Assembly: GCA_046347475.1 (NCBI GenBank)
Contig: JAXMGD010000002.1
Location: forward strand, 124,001 to 188,000
DNA length: 64,000 bases
Reading direction: 5' to 3'
DNA from: CAMCXE01 sp046347475
GTDB taxonomy: Bacteria > Pseudomonadota > Gammaproteobacteria > Pseudomonadales > Cellvibrionaceae
The number at the start of each line of letters is the position of its first letter. Positions within the stretch are counted from its first letter, which is position 1. This document shows, in pieces, positions 53,046 to 61,437 of this stretch. Both the position numbers and the translations under genes were made by a program. The notes under the pieces are model-generated. The model saw only the letters and a list, made by a program, of their open reading frames with translations, was not told the DNA's origin and did no database searches.

Positions 53046-54079
53046 TAGGTTACTCCAAAGGTAAGAATTGTTTATTTTTTTATCGGATGTGCGTGTGCAG
53101 ATTCGCTTAACTTCGCCCAGGATTGATCTAAAACGCGGCCCACATAGGCAGATCACGATTACATAAATAAAACCCTCAGCATCAGCAAAGATGGGCACAA
53201 ACCATCGACCGCCGCCTTTTAGTCGTTTATACTTTAAGGCATAAATATGTAATAAATATGGAGATTAGGAATACTCCGGTAATTCTGCGGATGAGTTTGC
53301 GCAGGCTTTGTGACATATACCAAATTGATTGCACCGCCCTGCCCTTTGTTACGCGGCGGGCCGGATATTTGCGTCGATGTGAGATAAGCAGAAGGCAAAT
53401 TGTAATTACTAGCTGTACGGAAGTAATAAATACACATCATTTCAGACCGTCAAAAAGAGGAATCTTTTCGACGGGCCTACAAGGATGAATTCACGGCGGG
53501 TCTGAAATGATGTGTATTCATTGCTGGTGCCTAGTAGTAAGGTTTGGTGTGTCTAACCGCACACCAGCTGCCCCGTCACAAACTGATTGTGTAACTGTGG
53601 TTGGTGTATTGCAGTTTGGATAGATCCATGAGGATAACGCGCTCAGGCGTTAAAGCTGACCGACATAAAAGCATTCGGTACCGGCTGAATATCGAGCGAT
53701 CAATAGTGTGGAATATTTTTTACAGAGATGAAAAATGAATACTCAAAAAATTAAAAAGTGATCAGCGCAGCAGGTTCAAACTCAGTGTTGCCTTAACACA
53801 GGATATTGCCTAACAAGCCGCTGATTTTTTGATTTTTATTTTAAAAGCCGTCGCGTGCATGGCGCCCGCGATGCAGCCATAGGGAGCGGCTAGGGTATGA
53901 TTAAAAAAGTAAAATATAGAACCGCCTAAATTGAGGCTGCAAAACCCATAATACGTCTAGCGTAAAATCTGCTAGCTCTTCAACTTAGGCTCACATCATT
54001 TATCGAAAGGATTAATTATTACCCTAGGCACATCAGGTCGCCCATTGAGCGCACACAGTATTAAACGAGATTCATCAAG
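53046..54079. other. Long intergenic region between PL11 and the OmpR-type regulator
   Basis: About 1 kb between divergent genes. It contains repeat copy 6 (53405-53540) and a GC-rich REP-like string around 53845-53890. No gene supported. Promoters for PL11 (near 53046-53200) and the regulator are expected. Confidence 0.5.
53405..53540 (+). repeat. Dispersed palindromic repeat family 1, copy 6
   Basis: Flanks ATTACTAGCTGTACGGAAG and GGTGCCTAGTAGTAA, arms AATAAATACACATCATTTC and GAAATGATGTGTATTCATT, centre GTCAAAAAGAGGAATCTTTT, CGGGCCTACAAGGATG. A good reference copy of the full-length element. Confidence 0.92.
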
Positions 54080-54790
54080 ATGTCTGAATTATTCCCGCCA
54101 GCAACCCTGCTTCTTATTGAGCATGAGCCCACACTGGCGAGCACCATCATTGAACATTTACGCCAGTTTAATTTTAACACCCTATGGGCAACTGACCGAG
54201 ATGACATCATTGAGACATTAACACACCAAAGAATATCACTGGTCATAATAGCTGCATCACAGGCCGATTCTGATGACTTTAGTTTATGTAGAGACATACG
54301 CACACATTTTAACGTGCCGATAATTTTAGCCACAACTCTTAATCACGAAGCAGACACAATCAAGGGCTTTGACTCGGGTGCAGATGATTACATATGCAAG
54401 CCGATCAGCCTGAGTGAATTAACTTTTCGAATCAAAGCGATTTTAAAAAGAACGCAGGAGAAGCACCGAGCAATCGCAGCAGGCTCAGGGGCTATCAGTT
54501 TAAAAAAGTCGGAACGGATAGCCAAAATTGGCAACACAGCTCTTGACCTCACCCCGATTGAATTCAACATCTTGGATTTATTAATGCAAAACCCAGACAG
54601 AATATTCTCCCGCAATGATTTATTAGATCGGGTTTACTCAAACAGCCATAGCATTAATGACCGCACCATAGATAGCCACATCAAGAACTTAAGAAAGAAA
54701 TTAGCGCTCGCCTTACCAGATAAAAAAATTATTCAATCAGTATACGGCCTTGGGTATAGAGCAACCTTTCAGGAACTGGAAAAAATATAA
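54080..54790 (+). CDS. OmpR/PhoB-type response regulator with degenerate receiver
   Basis: 236 residues. A receiver domain (~8-120) is followed by a winged-helix DNA-binding domain (~130-232: LDLTPIEFNILDLLMQNPDR, NDRTIDSHIKNLRKKLA, IQSVYGLGYRA). In the receiver, the phospho-acceptor Asp is replaced: the beta-3 strand reads SLVIIAASQADSDDF, giving Ala58 where Asp is required, and the acidic pair is Glu14-His15. The Lys of C-K-P is kept and the switch region is ATTL. Phosphorylation by the usual route is thus unlikely. The gene precedes the giant sensor at 55269 on the same strand, with 480 bp and two repeats between. Confidence 0.9.
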   Translation: MSELFPPATLLLIEHEPTLASTIIEHLRQFNFNTLWATDRDDIIETLTHQRISLVIIAASQADSDDFSLCRDIRTHFNVPIILATTLNHEADTIKGFDSGADDYICKPISLSELTFRIKAILKRTQEKHRAIAAGSGAISLKKSERIAKIGNTALDLTPIEFNILDLLMQNPDRIFSRNDLLDRVYSNSHSINDRTIDSHIKNLRKKLALALPDKKIIQSVYGLGYRATFQELEKI

Positions 54791-54795
54791 GGCCT

Positions 54796-54925
54796 AGCAG
54801 CCTGTTGAATTAGGTTGGCGGCGACGGGATGGCAAGGCAAAACTGGGGAAAAAACCCATTTACCACGTGCAAACATGGGCCATTTCGTTAAATTTTCTAT
54901 GCCAGAGCTTCGGCGCCAACCGATT
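54796..54925 (+). repeat. Dispersed repeat family 2, copy B
   Basis: Begins CCTAGCAGCCTGTTGAATTA, GGTTGGCGGCG, GGCAAGGCAAAACTGGGG, then TTTACCACG, TTTCGTTAAATTTTC, ends CGGCGCCAACCGATTCACC, an inverted copy of its start. It begins 6 bp after the regulator stop codon and may act as its terminator. Confidence 0.65.
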
Positions 54926-55003
54926 CACCAAACTGGCAGTGAAGTTATTTTTTTGATTTATTACGTTTTAACACGTTTATAGAGCCGTTATATTTCTAGC
55001 CTA

Positions 55004-55141
55004 CATACCACCGAGGCACCAGCAATGAATACACGTCATTTCAGACAGGCCGCAAATACATCCTAAGTAGGCTCGTCTAAACGCTCCCGCTTGTTGACGG
55101 TCTGAAATCATGTGCATTCATTGCGTCAGTACTGTTAGTAG
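55004..55141 (-). repeat. Dispersed palindromic repeat family 1, copy 7
   Basis: Opposite orientation to copies 1, 2, 3 and 6. Left CCACCGAGGCACCAGCAATG, arms AATGAATACACGTCATTTC and GAAATCATGTGCATTCATT, right flank ending GTTAGTA. The central hairpin is eroded (TCTAAACGCTCCCGCTTG). Confidence 0.85.
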
Positions 55142-55268
55142 GTAAATCGTGTGAAAAACCTATCACGATACAGGTAACACATACCATTTAACGAATGGTG
55201 GCACCCGAGTGCATGAGGACTATACTTAGCTGTGATTTTTAACCCTTTAGACCAATGGAGCAGGCAAG

Positions 55269-58200
55269 GTGTTTATAGCAAAATTTAATTCATTGCTTGC
55301 CCGTCTTTTACTCTATTTATGCACTCTGCTCAGCTTGGTGTGCAAGGAGCCAACCTGGGCGCAAGATGCGGGTTTAAAAATTAACTATGTACAATCCACT
55401 GAACTTGAAAGCATAGGAACTGTTTTCAAAATCAAAGCTGATGATTTAGGGCTTATATGGATAGTGGGTAGCAACGGGCTGGCCCGTTACAATGGATATA
55501 GCGTAGAGTTATTTGCGCACCAAGAGCACGACCCGAACAGCCTGAGCACCAACAGTGCCACGGATATTTTAATGGGGCGCGAAGGCAAAGTATGGATTGC
55601 CACCTACTGGGGCCTTAACCTGTACGATCCAAAAGCAGGGCAATTTACCCGCTATAACTTCGACCCTAAGGCCAATAGCCCGAGTTCCAACGCCATCACC
55701 TGTTTAACTCAGGATGCCAAAGGCAACATATGGTTCGGCACCTATGCAGGCGGTCTCAATCGTCTGGATACGGCCACAAGGCAATTTACTCACTATCATG
55801 TCAACGATGGCCTGGCGGGTGAAACAATCAAATCTATTCACGCCGATCGCTACGGTTATCTATGGCTGGGCTACGATACACAGGGTTTAGATTATGTTCC
55901 CCTTGAAGCTGGCGTAACAGCGAACACAGTTAAACACATTCACCCATCCCATCATCCCAATGCAAATACGCAAGTTGACGGCATTGCTGAAGATGCAGCA
56001 GGTAATATTTGGACGTCTGGCAATGGTGGAATTGATAAAATCCACCGCGCCAATTTTCACTCCGAGAGCTTCAATGGCAAGGAAAGCAGCAAAAATGGCT
56101 TTAAAAGTCTTGGCGCAAATCGAATTTTTGTCGATTCAACAGACACCGTCTGGGCGGCAGGTACTGATAAAAAAATTTACCGCTACAATAAAATAAACGC
56201 AGATTTTGATGAGGTAACCCAAGTTGACGCGAGTGTGACTACTGCAATTGGCGAGGATGCCAGTGGCGGAATTTGGTTTGGCTTTGATAAGGCAGGCATT
56301 GCAAAACTCGATCGTTACGCCAATTCAATCAAAGTATTAAGACATTCCCCCTACGACCCAACATCCTTAGATTCATCCAACGTCAATGCACTGGCCCTGT
56401 ATGACAGCAACCAATTGCTGGTTGGTACGGAAGAGGGGTTGAATCAGGTTAATTTAACCGACTACTCAGTACACCACTTTGAATCAAAAATGGACGCCCA
56501 GGGCAGAGGCGTTGACGCCATTGCCCTGGATGGCCCCACAATATGGATTGGCAATTCATGGTGGGGATTAAAAAAATGTAGTCTTAAAGACGCCTGCATT
56601 TCCGCCTACACGGCGGATAACAAAAACTCGGGATTAAATAACAGTGAAATTTGGAGCTTATTAGTTGATAGCCACCACACCCTTTGGGCGGGTGCGCACA
56701 GAGGATGGTTACACACACTCAACGTGGATGCAGGCCAATTCACAGCCTTTGAAATTAATCCTGGCAAAGTCACCAGCCGCATTACAGCGTTATTTGAAGA
56801 TAGTAAAGGTGGTATTTGGGTAGGGGCTGATAATGGCCTGTTTCATAAACCCCGCAACAGCGAAGGTTTTATCCATTACGACAATCAAAACACCCACACC
56901 ATTTCACCCAAATTTCAAAGTATTTTAACGATATACGAAGATTCTAAGGGTCAAATCTGGTTCGCGTCCGATGGCGGAGGCGTGTATGTGTGGAACCCCA
57001 AGCAGGATACATTCAAAAATTTTACCCAAGCGGATGGATTAGCACACAACCGGGCCAGTGGAATCGTTGAAGATGAACACAAGGATATCTGGATTAGTAC
57101 CGCCGGAGGTATTTCCCGCTTTAACCCAACCGATAATGTATTCCGCAATTATACGGTTGAACATGGTATCGCGGGCAACTATCACCAACGCTCAACCGCG
57201 ATTCGCTTGCCATTAGATCGCTTAGCCTTTGGCAGCACTAATGGTTTAACCCTAGTGTATCCTTCACAACTGTATTCAAATCAATTCAAAGCAAATATTG
57301 TCTTGACGGATATTAAAATATTAAATAAATCCATAAAAGATAAAACGCCTACCGCAGAGGAAGCTAAATACCAACCACTCCGCCCGGATATCAGCCTAAC
57401 TAAAAAAATTGTCTTAAATCATAATCAGACGGTGTTTTCTCTTGATTATGCCTTACTCAATTTTGACATCCCCCAAGCCAACCACTACACCCACCGGCTG
57501 GAAGGTTTTGACAAAGATTGGATTGCCACAGGTACCAATCACTCGAGCACCTACACAAATCTCGACCCTGGCACCTACCTTTTTCGCGTCAAAGGCGCCA
57601 ATAACGAAAACCTATGGAGTGATCAAGAGGCCCAACTTGTTATCGAGGTTCTGCCACCCTGGTGGAAAACCTGGTGGGCATATGGAATTTATCTATTAAT
57701 GGCGCTGTCGATTCCTGCGGCCATCATTCTTTATCTGATTCATAAGCGGCAAAAAGCAGAAGCCTTCTCAAGGCAATTAGAAGTCCTTGTTGACGAGCGA
57801 ACCCAAGAAATAAAAGAGAAATCCCTCAATATTCACACCATGCTCAACACCATGCAGCTGGGCCTATTCACGGTTGATAAGTGCGGCAACATAACCAAAG
57901 ACTACTCTGTTTATTTAGAAGCAATATTTGACACTCACAACATCCACAATCGACGCGCGCTAGACTTACTCTTTACCAATAGCCTATTAAGCCAGGACAC
58001 CATCAACCAGACCAAAAACTGCATAGAGTCCATTATTGGTGAGGACCACATCAACTACGACCTGAATTGTCACCTACTCATCACCCAGTACCAAACAATG
58101 AGTGCCAATAATGAAGTGAAACACTTAGAACTCACCTGGAATCCCATAATAAATGGTGATGGCCTGGCGACTCACCTAATGGTTACGGTAAGGGACAAAA

Positions 58201-59303
58201 CTCAAATAATAGCTTTAGAACATGAAACAGCCGAAAAGAAACGAGAACTTGATGTCATCCATACACTGACCAAAATTAATAAAAGCGTGTTCACAACCTA
58301 TTATCAAAACGCAAAAGATCAGGTTAATTTCGTACGCAATCAATCATCCAGTCAATCCCTTCAATTCGCCTCCAAACGCACTTCAATACTCCGAGCACTA
58401 CACACGCTCAAAGGAAACGCCAGAATGCTCGGCATGTTTGAGATCAGCAACCTTGCCCACGAATCCGAAACGCTCATTGAGCTGTTCAGCCTCACCCCAA
58501 CCGACCCCACATTACATCTTCAATTATCAGAAAAAATTGCCTGCATTGATCGACATCTTGACGACTATAAACAGGTATTTACGGATTTATTTTATGATCA
58601 GAATACTCCTCAACAATCAGATGATCTAATTTCATTTGATGAGATAAAGGAACACCTGCCGCACCTAAAAAATGATCCGCTATTCAACAATCTGCTACGC
58701 TCCAGAGCATTCACCACGCTGGGCAGCCTACTTCAACCCATTGTAGAGTCTTTACCTGAAATTGCGTTTTACCTTAAAAAGCCCACACCCAAAGTCTTCA
58801 TTGAGCGTGACTCAATCCCTATACACCGATCAATTGCCACTACACTCAGCGATGTTTTTATGCATCTCTTTCGCAATAGCCTAGACCATGGCATTGAACC
58901 ACCAGAGGAGAGAGAACGAACCGGTAAAAATCCAACCGGCACGCTTTACGTATCACCCACCACTGCCGCCGACGGATCACTGGATATTGTGATAGGGGAC
59001 GACGGCAGAGGCCTAGATTTTTCAAAAATCCATACCATCATAGCGGCGAGCGGGCAGGATTACGCAAGCCTTTCCGATTTAGAACAGGCTGAGTTTATTT
59101 TTGAGGCTGGGGTCTCGACAAAGACGGAGATTACCGACATCTCAGGCAGAGGCATTGGCCTTAGCGCGGTTAAATGTGCATTAAAAGAAAAAAACTGCGA
59201 TGTTTCTCTTCGGTTAGAGGATACTGAACCAAATATACAACAACGTAAATTTAAGTTGGTGGTAACCCTGCCTGGCAGGCTATTCCTAGATGTTTATAAC
59301 TAG
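55269..59303 (+). CDS. Giant propeller sensor with CheA-like kinase output (sensor B)
   Basis: 1344 residues from GTG 55269 (GGAG nine bases before). Signal-like N-terminus (LLARLLLYLCTLLSLVC), then ~12 regulator-propeller repeats (LGLIWIVGSNGLARYNGYSV, GKVWIATYWGLNLYD, GNIWFGTYAGGLNRLD and so on), a Y_Y_Y domain (HYTHRLEGFDKDWIATGTNH, YLFRVKGANNENLWS), a membrane helix (~801-822), a coiled coil, a PAS-like region, Hpt segment RALHTLKGNAR (His1045), N-box HLFRNSLDHGIEPPE (Asn1203), GDDGRGL and SGRGIGLSAV. Same architecture as sensor A, so the two are paralogs. It sits next to the PL11 lyase and a regulator and is likely a plant-polysaccharide sensor. Kinase mechanism is inferred from CheA similarity. 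Confidence 0.87.
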   Translation: MFIAKFNSLLARLLLYLCTLLSLVCKEPTWAQDAGLKINYVQSTELESIGTVFKIKADDLGLIWIVGSNGLARYNGYSVELFAHQEHDPNSLSTNSATDILMGREGKVWIATYWGLNLYDPKAGQFTRYNFDPKANSPSSNAITCLTQDAKGNIWFGTYAGGLNRLDTATRQFTHYHVNDGLAGETIKSIHADRYGYLWLGYDTQGLDYVPLEAGVTANTVKHIHPSHHPNANTQVDGIAEDAAGNIWTSGNGGIDKIHRANFHSESFNGKESSKNGFKSLGANRIFVDSTDTVWAAGTDKKIYRYNKINADFDEVTQVDASVTTAIGEDASGGIWFGFDKAGIAKLDRYANSIKVLRHSPYDPTSLDSSNVNALALYDSNQLLVGTEEGLNQVNLTDYSVHHFESKMDAQGRGVDAIALDGPTIWIGNSWWGLKKCSLKDACISAYTADNKNSGLNNSEIWSLLVDSHHTLWAGAHRGWLHTLNVDAGQFTAFEINPGKVTSRITALFEDSKGGIWVGADNGLFHKPRNSEGFIHYDNQNTHTISPKFQSILTIYEDSKGQIWFASDGGGVYVWNPKQDTFKNFTQADGLAHNRASGIVEDEHKDIWISTAGGISRFNPTDNVFRNYTVEHGIAGNYHQRSTAIRLPLDRLAFGSTNGLTLVYPSQLYSNQFKANIVLTDIKILNKSIKDKTPTAEEAKYQPLRPDISLTKKIVLNHNQTVFSLDYALLNFDIPQANHYTHRLEGFDKDWIATGTNHSSTYTNLDPGTYLFRVKGANNENLWSDQEAQLVIEVLPPWWKTWWAYGIYLLMALSIPAAIILYLIHKRQKAEAFSRQLEVLVDERTQEIKEKSLNIHTMLNTMQLGLFTVDKCGNITKDYSVYLEAIFDTHNIHNRRALDLLFTNSLLSQDTINQTKNCIESIIGEDHINYDLNCHLLITQYQTMSANNEVKHLELTWNPIINGDGLATHLMVTVRDKTQIIALEHETAEKKRELDVIHTLTKINKSVFTTYYQNAKDQVNFVRNQSSSQSLQFASKRTSILRALHTLKGNARMLGMFEISNLAHESETLIELFSLTPTDPTLHLQLSEKIACIDRHLDDYKQVFTDLFYDQNTPQQSDDLISFDEIKEHLPHLKNDPLFNNLLRSRAFTTLGSLLQPIVESLPEIAFYLKKPTPKVFIERDSIPIHRSIATTLSDVFMHLFRNSLDHGIEPPEERERTGKNPTGTLYVSPTTAADGSLDIVIGDDGRGLDFSKIHTIIAASGQDYASLSDLEQAEFIFEAGVSTKTEITDISGRGIGLSAVKCALKEKNCDVSLRLEDTEPNIQQRKFKLVVTLPGRLFLDVYN

Positions 59304-59394
59304 GAACTTTCTACTTCAAACATCCACGAGCACCTACTTTTATCGCCGACGCGCATCTTGTCCACGGTGATTTAAAATTGAACTTAATCAGACA

Positions 59395-59515
59395 ATTCTC
59401 AGCAGCTTGCTGAACCACCTTGGCAGCGGCGGGCGAGCAAAGCACATTTGACGTTACACTGGGAAATAATGATTTCTCACTAAATCTAATGCCACCAGGC
59501 CACGCAAGCTGACAG
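59395..59515 (+). repeat. Dispersed repeat family 2, copy C
   Basis: Starts CAGCAGCTTGCTGAACCA, CCTTGGCAGCGGCGGG, has GAGCAAAGCACATTTGACG, TTTCTCACTAAATCTAATGCC, ends near CACGCAAGCTG. More diverged than copies A and B but with the same word order. Confidence 0.6.
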
Positions 59516-59560
59516 CATAGGCGGTTTCGGACACGCCCATCTATTCGAATCCGACAACAA

Positions 59561-59743
59561 TTGAAGATCACCATTTGCATCGGTGCAACCACCTTAGATT
59601 CAGGCGATTGGTTTTATTCAGGCCTCAAAAGAGCCGACAAAGCGTTATACACCGCTAAAAACAACGGGCGGAACTACTTTGTACTACTCTCACACCACCA
59701 AACACCACTCACGCCACCCGATTCACCCGCACGAAATAGTTGA
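59561..59743 (+). pseudogene. Diguanylate cyclase (GGDEF) C-terminal remnant
   Basis: The 60-residue frame KITICIGATTLDSGDWFYSG, LKRADKALYTAKNNGRNYFV matches the end of GGDEF domains (strand T-x-S-I-G, then L-K-R-A-D-x-A-L-Y-x-A-K-x-x-G-R-N). The GG[DE]EF active-site half and any sensor domain are missing, and no start signal is present. It directly follows a family 2 repeat, so the element may mark the deletion point. Confidence 0.65.
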
Positions 59744-59833
59744 TAAGCGCCTATTACATTTTGCCGCAGCCGTATCACCAAGGAATAAAGCTCGAATATT
59801 AACAGCAGTTAGATTGGCTCCCATGTAAAAAGC

Positions 59834-60715
59834 CTAAATTTTTCCCACATCTATCCACAACCTTTTATCCTCAACGGGTGTTTTCGGAGGCAAATTTGGA
59901 TTTTTAAGCGTAAATACGGCACGTCCTTTTAAATTAGCCTTCTCTAATACGCTTTTGACTGTAGGGTTATTATGGAAATACTCATCAAACGTGCCGTCTT
60001 GTACGGCCATCATCATTCCGCCATAAATATCGTCAGCCAAAGTCTTTCTGTGCGGGTTTATAAATAAATAAAATGGCATGCGATATACCATCATTACATG
60101 GGGGTCAACCGCGAGTTCTAACGAAGGTCGCTTTTCAAGCTCAGCCCATGGTTCATGCACACCTCGTGGAAAGGCATCAAAGCGTTTACCATCCGCCATT
60201 AAAAACAGATTATCGTACTTAACCGCTGTAACAACCTTCATGCCGTTTGCTCGCATTATTGTGGTATCTGTCCAATCCCTCCCCTGACCGTATTTAAATG
60301 CAAGCATTTGTTCCCAATTGGTGACTTGGCCAAATAGCTCTTTATTGTCTTTATGCACAATTAAGATTCTGTGACCTAACAACCCTTTGTATAAGGGCAC
60401 TCGAATTGGCAAAGTCACATCTTCTAGCTCCGTGGATGTAGCACTCCACAAAACATCTAACTTACCCTCTACCAACTCCTGGCGTTGTCGCATGGGCGCA
60501 AAATCGCCTTCATTGATCTCAAATTTATAGGGGACTCCGGCCTTGGTTAGCGCTATTTTTAGTAAACCTATTGAATAATCGCTGTTGATGTCGCCTCTCG
60601 ACATCATTCGTAGCGTTTGAACATCTTTGGCCCATATCGATGGTGGCGATATTAAACCTTGGCAAGCCAATCCACCCAAACAGCCTTTGATTATTTGACG
60701 TCGATTTAAATTCAT
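59834..60715 (-). CDS. Periplasmic solute-binding-like protein (family 3 type)
   Basis: About 293 residues from ATG 60715 (MNLNRRQIIKGCLGGLACQG), an exported N-terminus with an R-R motif of possible Tat type. The mature part follows the type-II periplasmic binding fold: LRMMSRGDINSDYSIGLLKI, KFEINEGDFAPMRQRQELV, GKLDVLWSATSTELEDVTLP, MLAFKYGQGRDWTDTTIMRA. Such orphan proteins without an ABC permease nearby often feed sensor proteins or are of unknown use; no permease or ATPase is adjacent. The start lies ~85 bp downstream of an 11-bp tandem-repeat tract, which may affect its expression. Confidence 0.8.
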   Translation of the reverse strand: MNLNRRQIIKGCLGGLACQGLISPPSIWAKDVQTLRMMSRGDINSDYSIGLLKIALTKAGVPYKFEINEGDFAPMRQRQELVEGKLDVLWSATSTELEDVTLPIRVPLYKGLLGHRILIVHKDNKELFGQVTNWEQMLAFKYGQGRDWTDTTIMRANGMKVVTAVKYDNLFLMADGKRFDAFPRGVHEPWAELEKRPSLELAVDPHVMMVYRMPFYLFINPHRKTLADDIYGGMMMAVQDGTFDEYFHNNPTVKSVLEKANLKGRAVFTLKNPNLPPKTPVEDKRLWIDVGKI

Positions 60716-61437
60716 CCTCACCCCAACAGCTACACAATTCAAAAAAACCATTATAGCTTAACGCGCTATTACAACCCCAAAAACTCAACAAAAAATTCCA
60801 GATAAATAATGGATAAATAATGGATAAATAATGGATAAATAATGGATAAATAATGGATAAATAATGGATAAATAATGGATAAATAATGGATAAATAATGG
60901 ATAAATAATGGATAAATCCTATACAGCCTTACATCGGCTTGACCACCCACACAAATAAGCCACTCACCCAGACACACATACAGTCAATTAATTCTCCCAC
61001 ACCACACCCATATTGAACACCAATCGCCGAGCCCTGATTTGTGTAGCGCGCATTTTATAAAATATCCCACATAAAAATCGTCAAGCCACCACAACTAAGA
61101 CTTGAGCGTGACGCTTTAGCAATTGAAAACCCCGCCAGCAATCGACATTCTAAAAAAATGAAATTTTTTATATAGAAACCCTCCACGATTTTCAATTAGA
61201 GCCTTTGCACACACACTGACACACATACGGGTAATACCAGCACACACTCAGAAAGAAAAATAGGAAACACATAATTACCTACCTGCGGAGCCACAATTCA
61301 CATCCCTGCCTTGTTATATGTAAAAAGCCCTTAGCCCCTTTTATTCACCCCATCTCAAACCGTATAAACCCCACCGCATAACTGAAAATTGCCTCGCATG
61401 ATGCTAGGCTAAACACATAAACGCCTGGAGCATCGCG
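60716..61437. other. Intergenic region with 11-bp tandem repeats
   Basis: About 720 bp between divergent genes. It contains the tandem array at 60801-60917; the rest (60920-61430) is AT-rich, with no gene recognised. An open frame crossing the array is an artefact of it. Confidence 0.5.
60801..60917. repeat. Perfect 11-bp tandem repeat array (10 full copies)
   Basis: The unit GATAAATAATG is repeated ten times without a change, followed by a partial GATAAAT. The length is not a multiple of three and the array is non-coding. The 11-bp period is close to one helical turn of DNA. Being perfect, it is probably young or kept by slippage or recombination, and its copy number probably varies between isolates. 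Confidence 0.95.

Larger units (their letters stand above)
54791..55268. other. Intergenic region between regulator and sensor B
   Basis: About 480 bp holding repeat family 2 copy B (54796-54925) and family 1 copy 7 (55004-55141). The last 120 bp lead into a GGAG site for the GTG start at 55269. Confidence 0.5.
59304..59833. other. Intergenic region with family 2 repeat and cyclase remnant
   Basis: About 530 bp after sensor B. Contains repeat family 2 copy C (59395-59515) directly followed by a GGDEF gene remnant (59561-59743). Nothing else recognised. Confidence 0.5.

Noticed and set aside
60801..60917. CRISPR array
   Set aside because: Units are 11 bp, directly adjacent and without spacers; no cas genes.
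60525..60977. 150-codon frame with repeated YPLFIHYLSII
   Set aside because: Produced by the 11-bp tandem array read three times round; overlaps the solute-binding gene.
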